This document shows positions 40,942 through 41,088 of a stretch of 41,088 nucleotides of DNA, piece after piece. The position numbers and the translations under genes are program-made. The stretch is from an uncultured Christensenella sp. (GTDB lineage: Bacteria; Bacillota; Clostridia; Christensenellales; UBA3700), in the NCBI GenBank assembly GCA_910579785.1, contig CAJTVJ010000013.1, positions 1 through 41,088 on the forward strand, written 5' to 3'. Under the pieces are notes generated by a model. The model saw nothing but the letters and a program-made list of their open reading frames with translations. It was not told the DNA's origin and searched no databases. The stretch's first letter is position 1. The number at the start of each line of letters is the position of its first letter.

Positions 40942-41088
40942 CTATGATTTTCTTAAAGCTCTCTGCTCTTTAAGAAAATCATTATAGCGGTCGATCTGAT
41001 CTATCCTAAGGTCAACCATATCTTTGGCAGTATCATAAGCCTGCTTATCTCCTATCGGCACTTCTGTCTCTTTTACTTTGACCTTTGT
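40942..41088 (-). CDS. 3' end of a gene of unknown function (partial)
   Basis: The last 48 codons of a minus-strand gene that continues beyond the window. The visible end is charged and helical (for example DTAKDMVDLRIDQIDRYNDF), finishing EQRALRKS. No family is recognised from so little. The final codons contain one arm of a 13-bp inverted repeat (GATTTTCTTAAAG at 40946-40958 with 40968-40980), so the mRNA end can form a hairpin. Confidence 0.55.
   Translation of the reverse strand, partial: TKVKVKETEVPIGDKQAYDTAKDMVDLRIDQIDRYNDFLKEQRALRKS

Overview
The window looks like a chromosomal segment of an uncultured, low-to-mid GC member of the Bacillota, most likely a gut-type Clostridia lineage. 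The grounds are: an rplU-prp-rpmA operon whose L27 carries the N-terminal extension cut by the Prp protease, secA directly upstream of prfB, a DUF4364 gene, a SpoIVFB-like site-2 protease, and a mreB/minD/S2P/rplU neighbourhood that echoes the Bacillus/Clostridium maf-mreB-minCD-spoIVFAB-rplU locus. Affiliation below that level is not supported. No rRNA, tRNA, CRISPR array, prophage or complete insertion sequence was seen.

Layout. 1-2500: a 135-bp inverted-repeat element, dispersed hairpin repeats and a polytopic O-antigen-ligase/polymerase-like gene (+). 2545-4983: an NYN-domain protein and an OGG1-type glycosylase (-), then two small divergent genes, one an XRE regulator. 5072-6140: the ribosomal operon rplU-prp-rpmA (+) with its leader and terminator. 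6136-15534 (-): maf, mreB, minD, minE, a 61-aa membrane protein, an M50 protease, a ROK kinase, a radical-SAM gene with its DUF2344 partner, rng, and a small membrane protein. Many of these genes overlap by 4 nt. 15673-22923 (-): an LRR lipoprotein, Ppx/GppA, a low-molecular-weight tyrosine phosphatase, a condensation-like acyltransferase and a lipid kinase. 23215-33945 (-): PHP, rmuC, cca, hpt, tilS, tsaD, prfB and secA, a block for tRNA maturation, purine salvage, translation termination and secretion. 34109-40346: a truncated XRE gene and rpmE (-), a degenerate MDR dehydrogenase and dGTPase (+), a CDF transporter and an unknown gene (-), and an HPr-like/DUF4364 pair (+). 40415-41088: hairpin repeats, a GC-rich hairpin cluster and the 3' end of an unknown gene.

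Genes that work together: rplU/prp/rpmA (ribosome plus L27 processing); minD/minE/mreB (cell division and shape, but with minC, mreC and mreD not in the locus); TIGR03960/TIGR03936/rng; cca, tilS and tsaD (tRNA); prfB and secA; HPr-like/DUF4364.

The most unusual signals are non-coding. (1) Two 135-bp elements of exactly equal length have matching 28-bp terminal inverted repeats and a shared internal motif. (2) Three genes (the phosphatase, tilS and dgt) have a near-consensus promoter whose -10 box ends exactly 6 nt before the ATG and have no Shine-Dalgarno, so they are predicted to be leaderless. (3) A dispersed hairpin repeat family shows compensatory stem changes. (4) A 94-bp repeat occurs twice, 34 kb apart, with 2 differences. 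(5) Two copies of an 11-bp palindromic operator core lie upstream of the NYN gene. Start codons were moved downstream of the longest frame wherever a Shine-Dalgarno, an operon overlap or the family's usual N-terminus argued for it.
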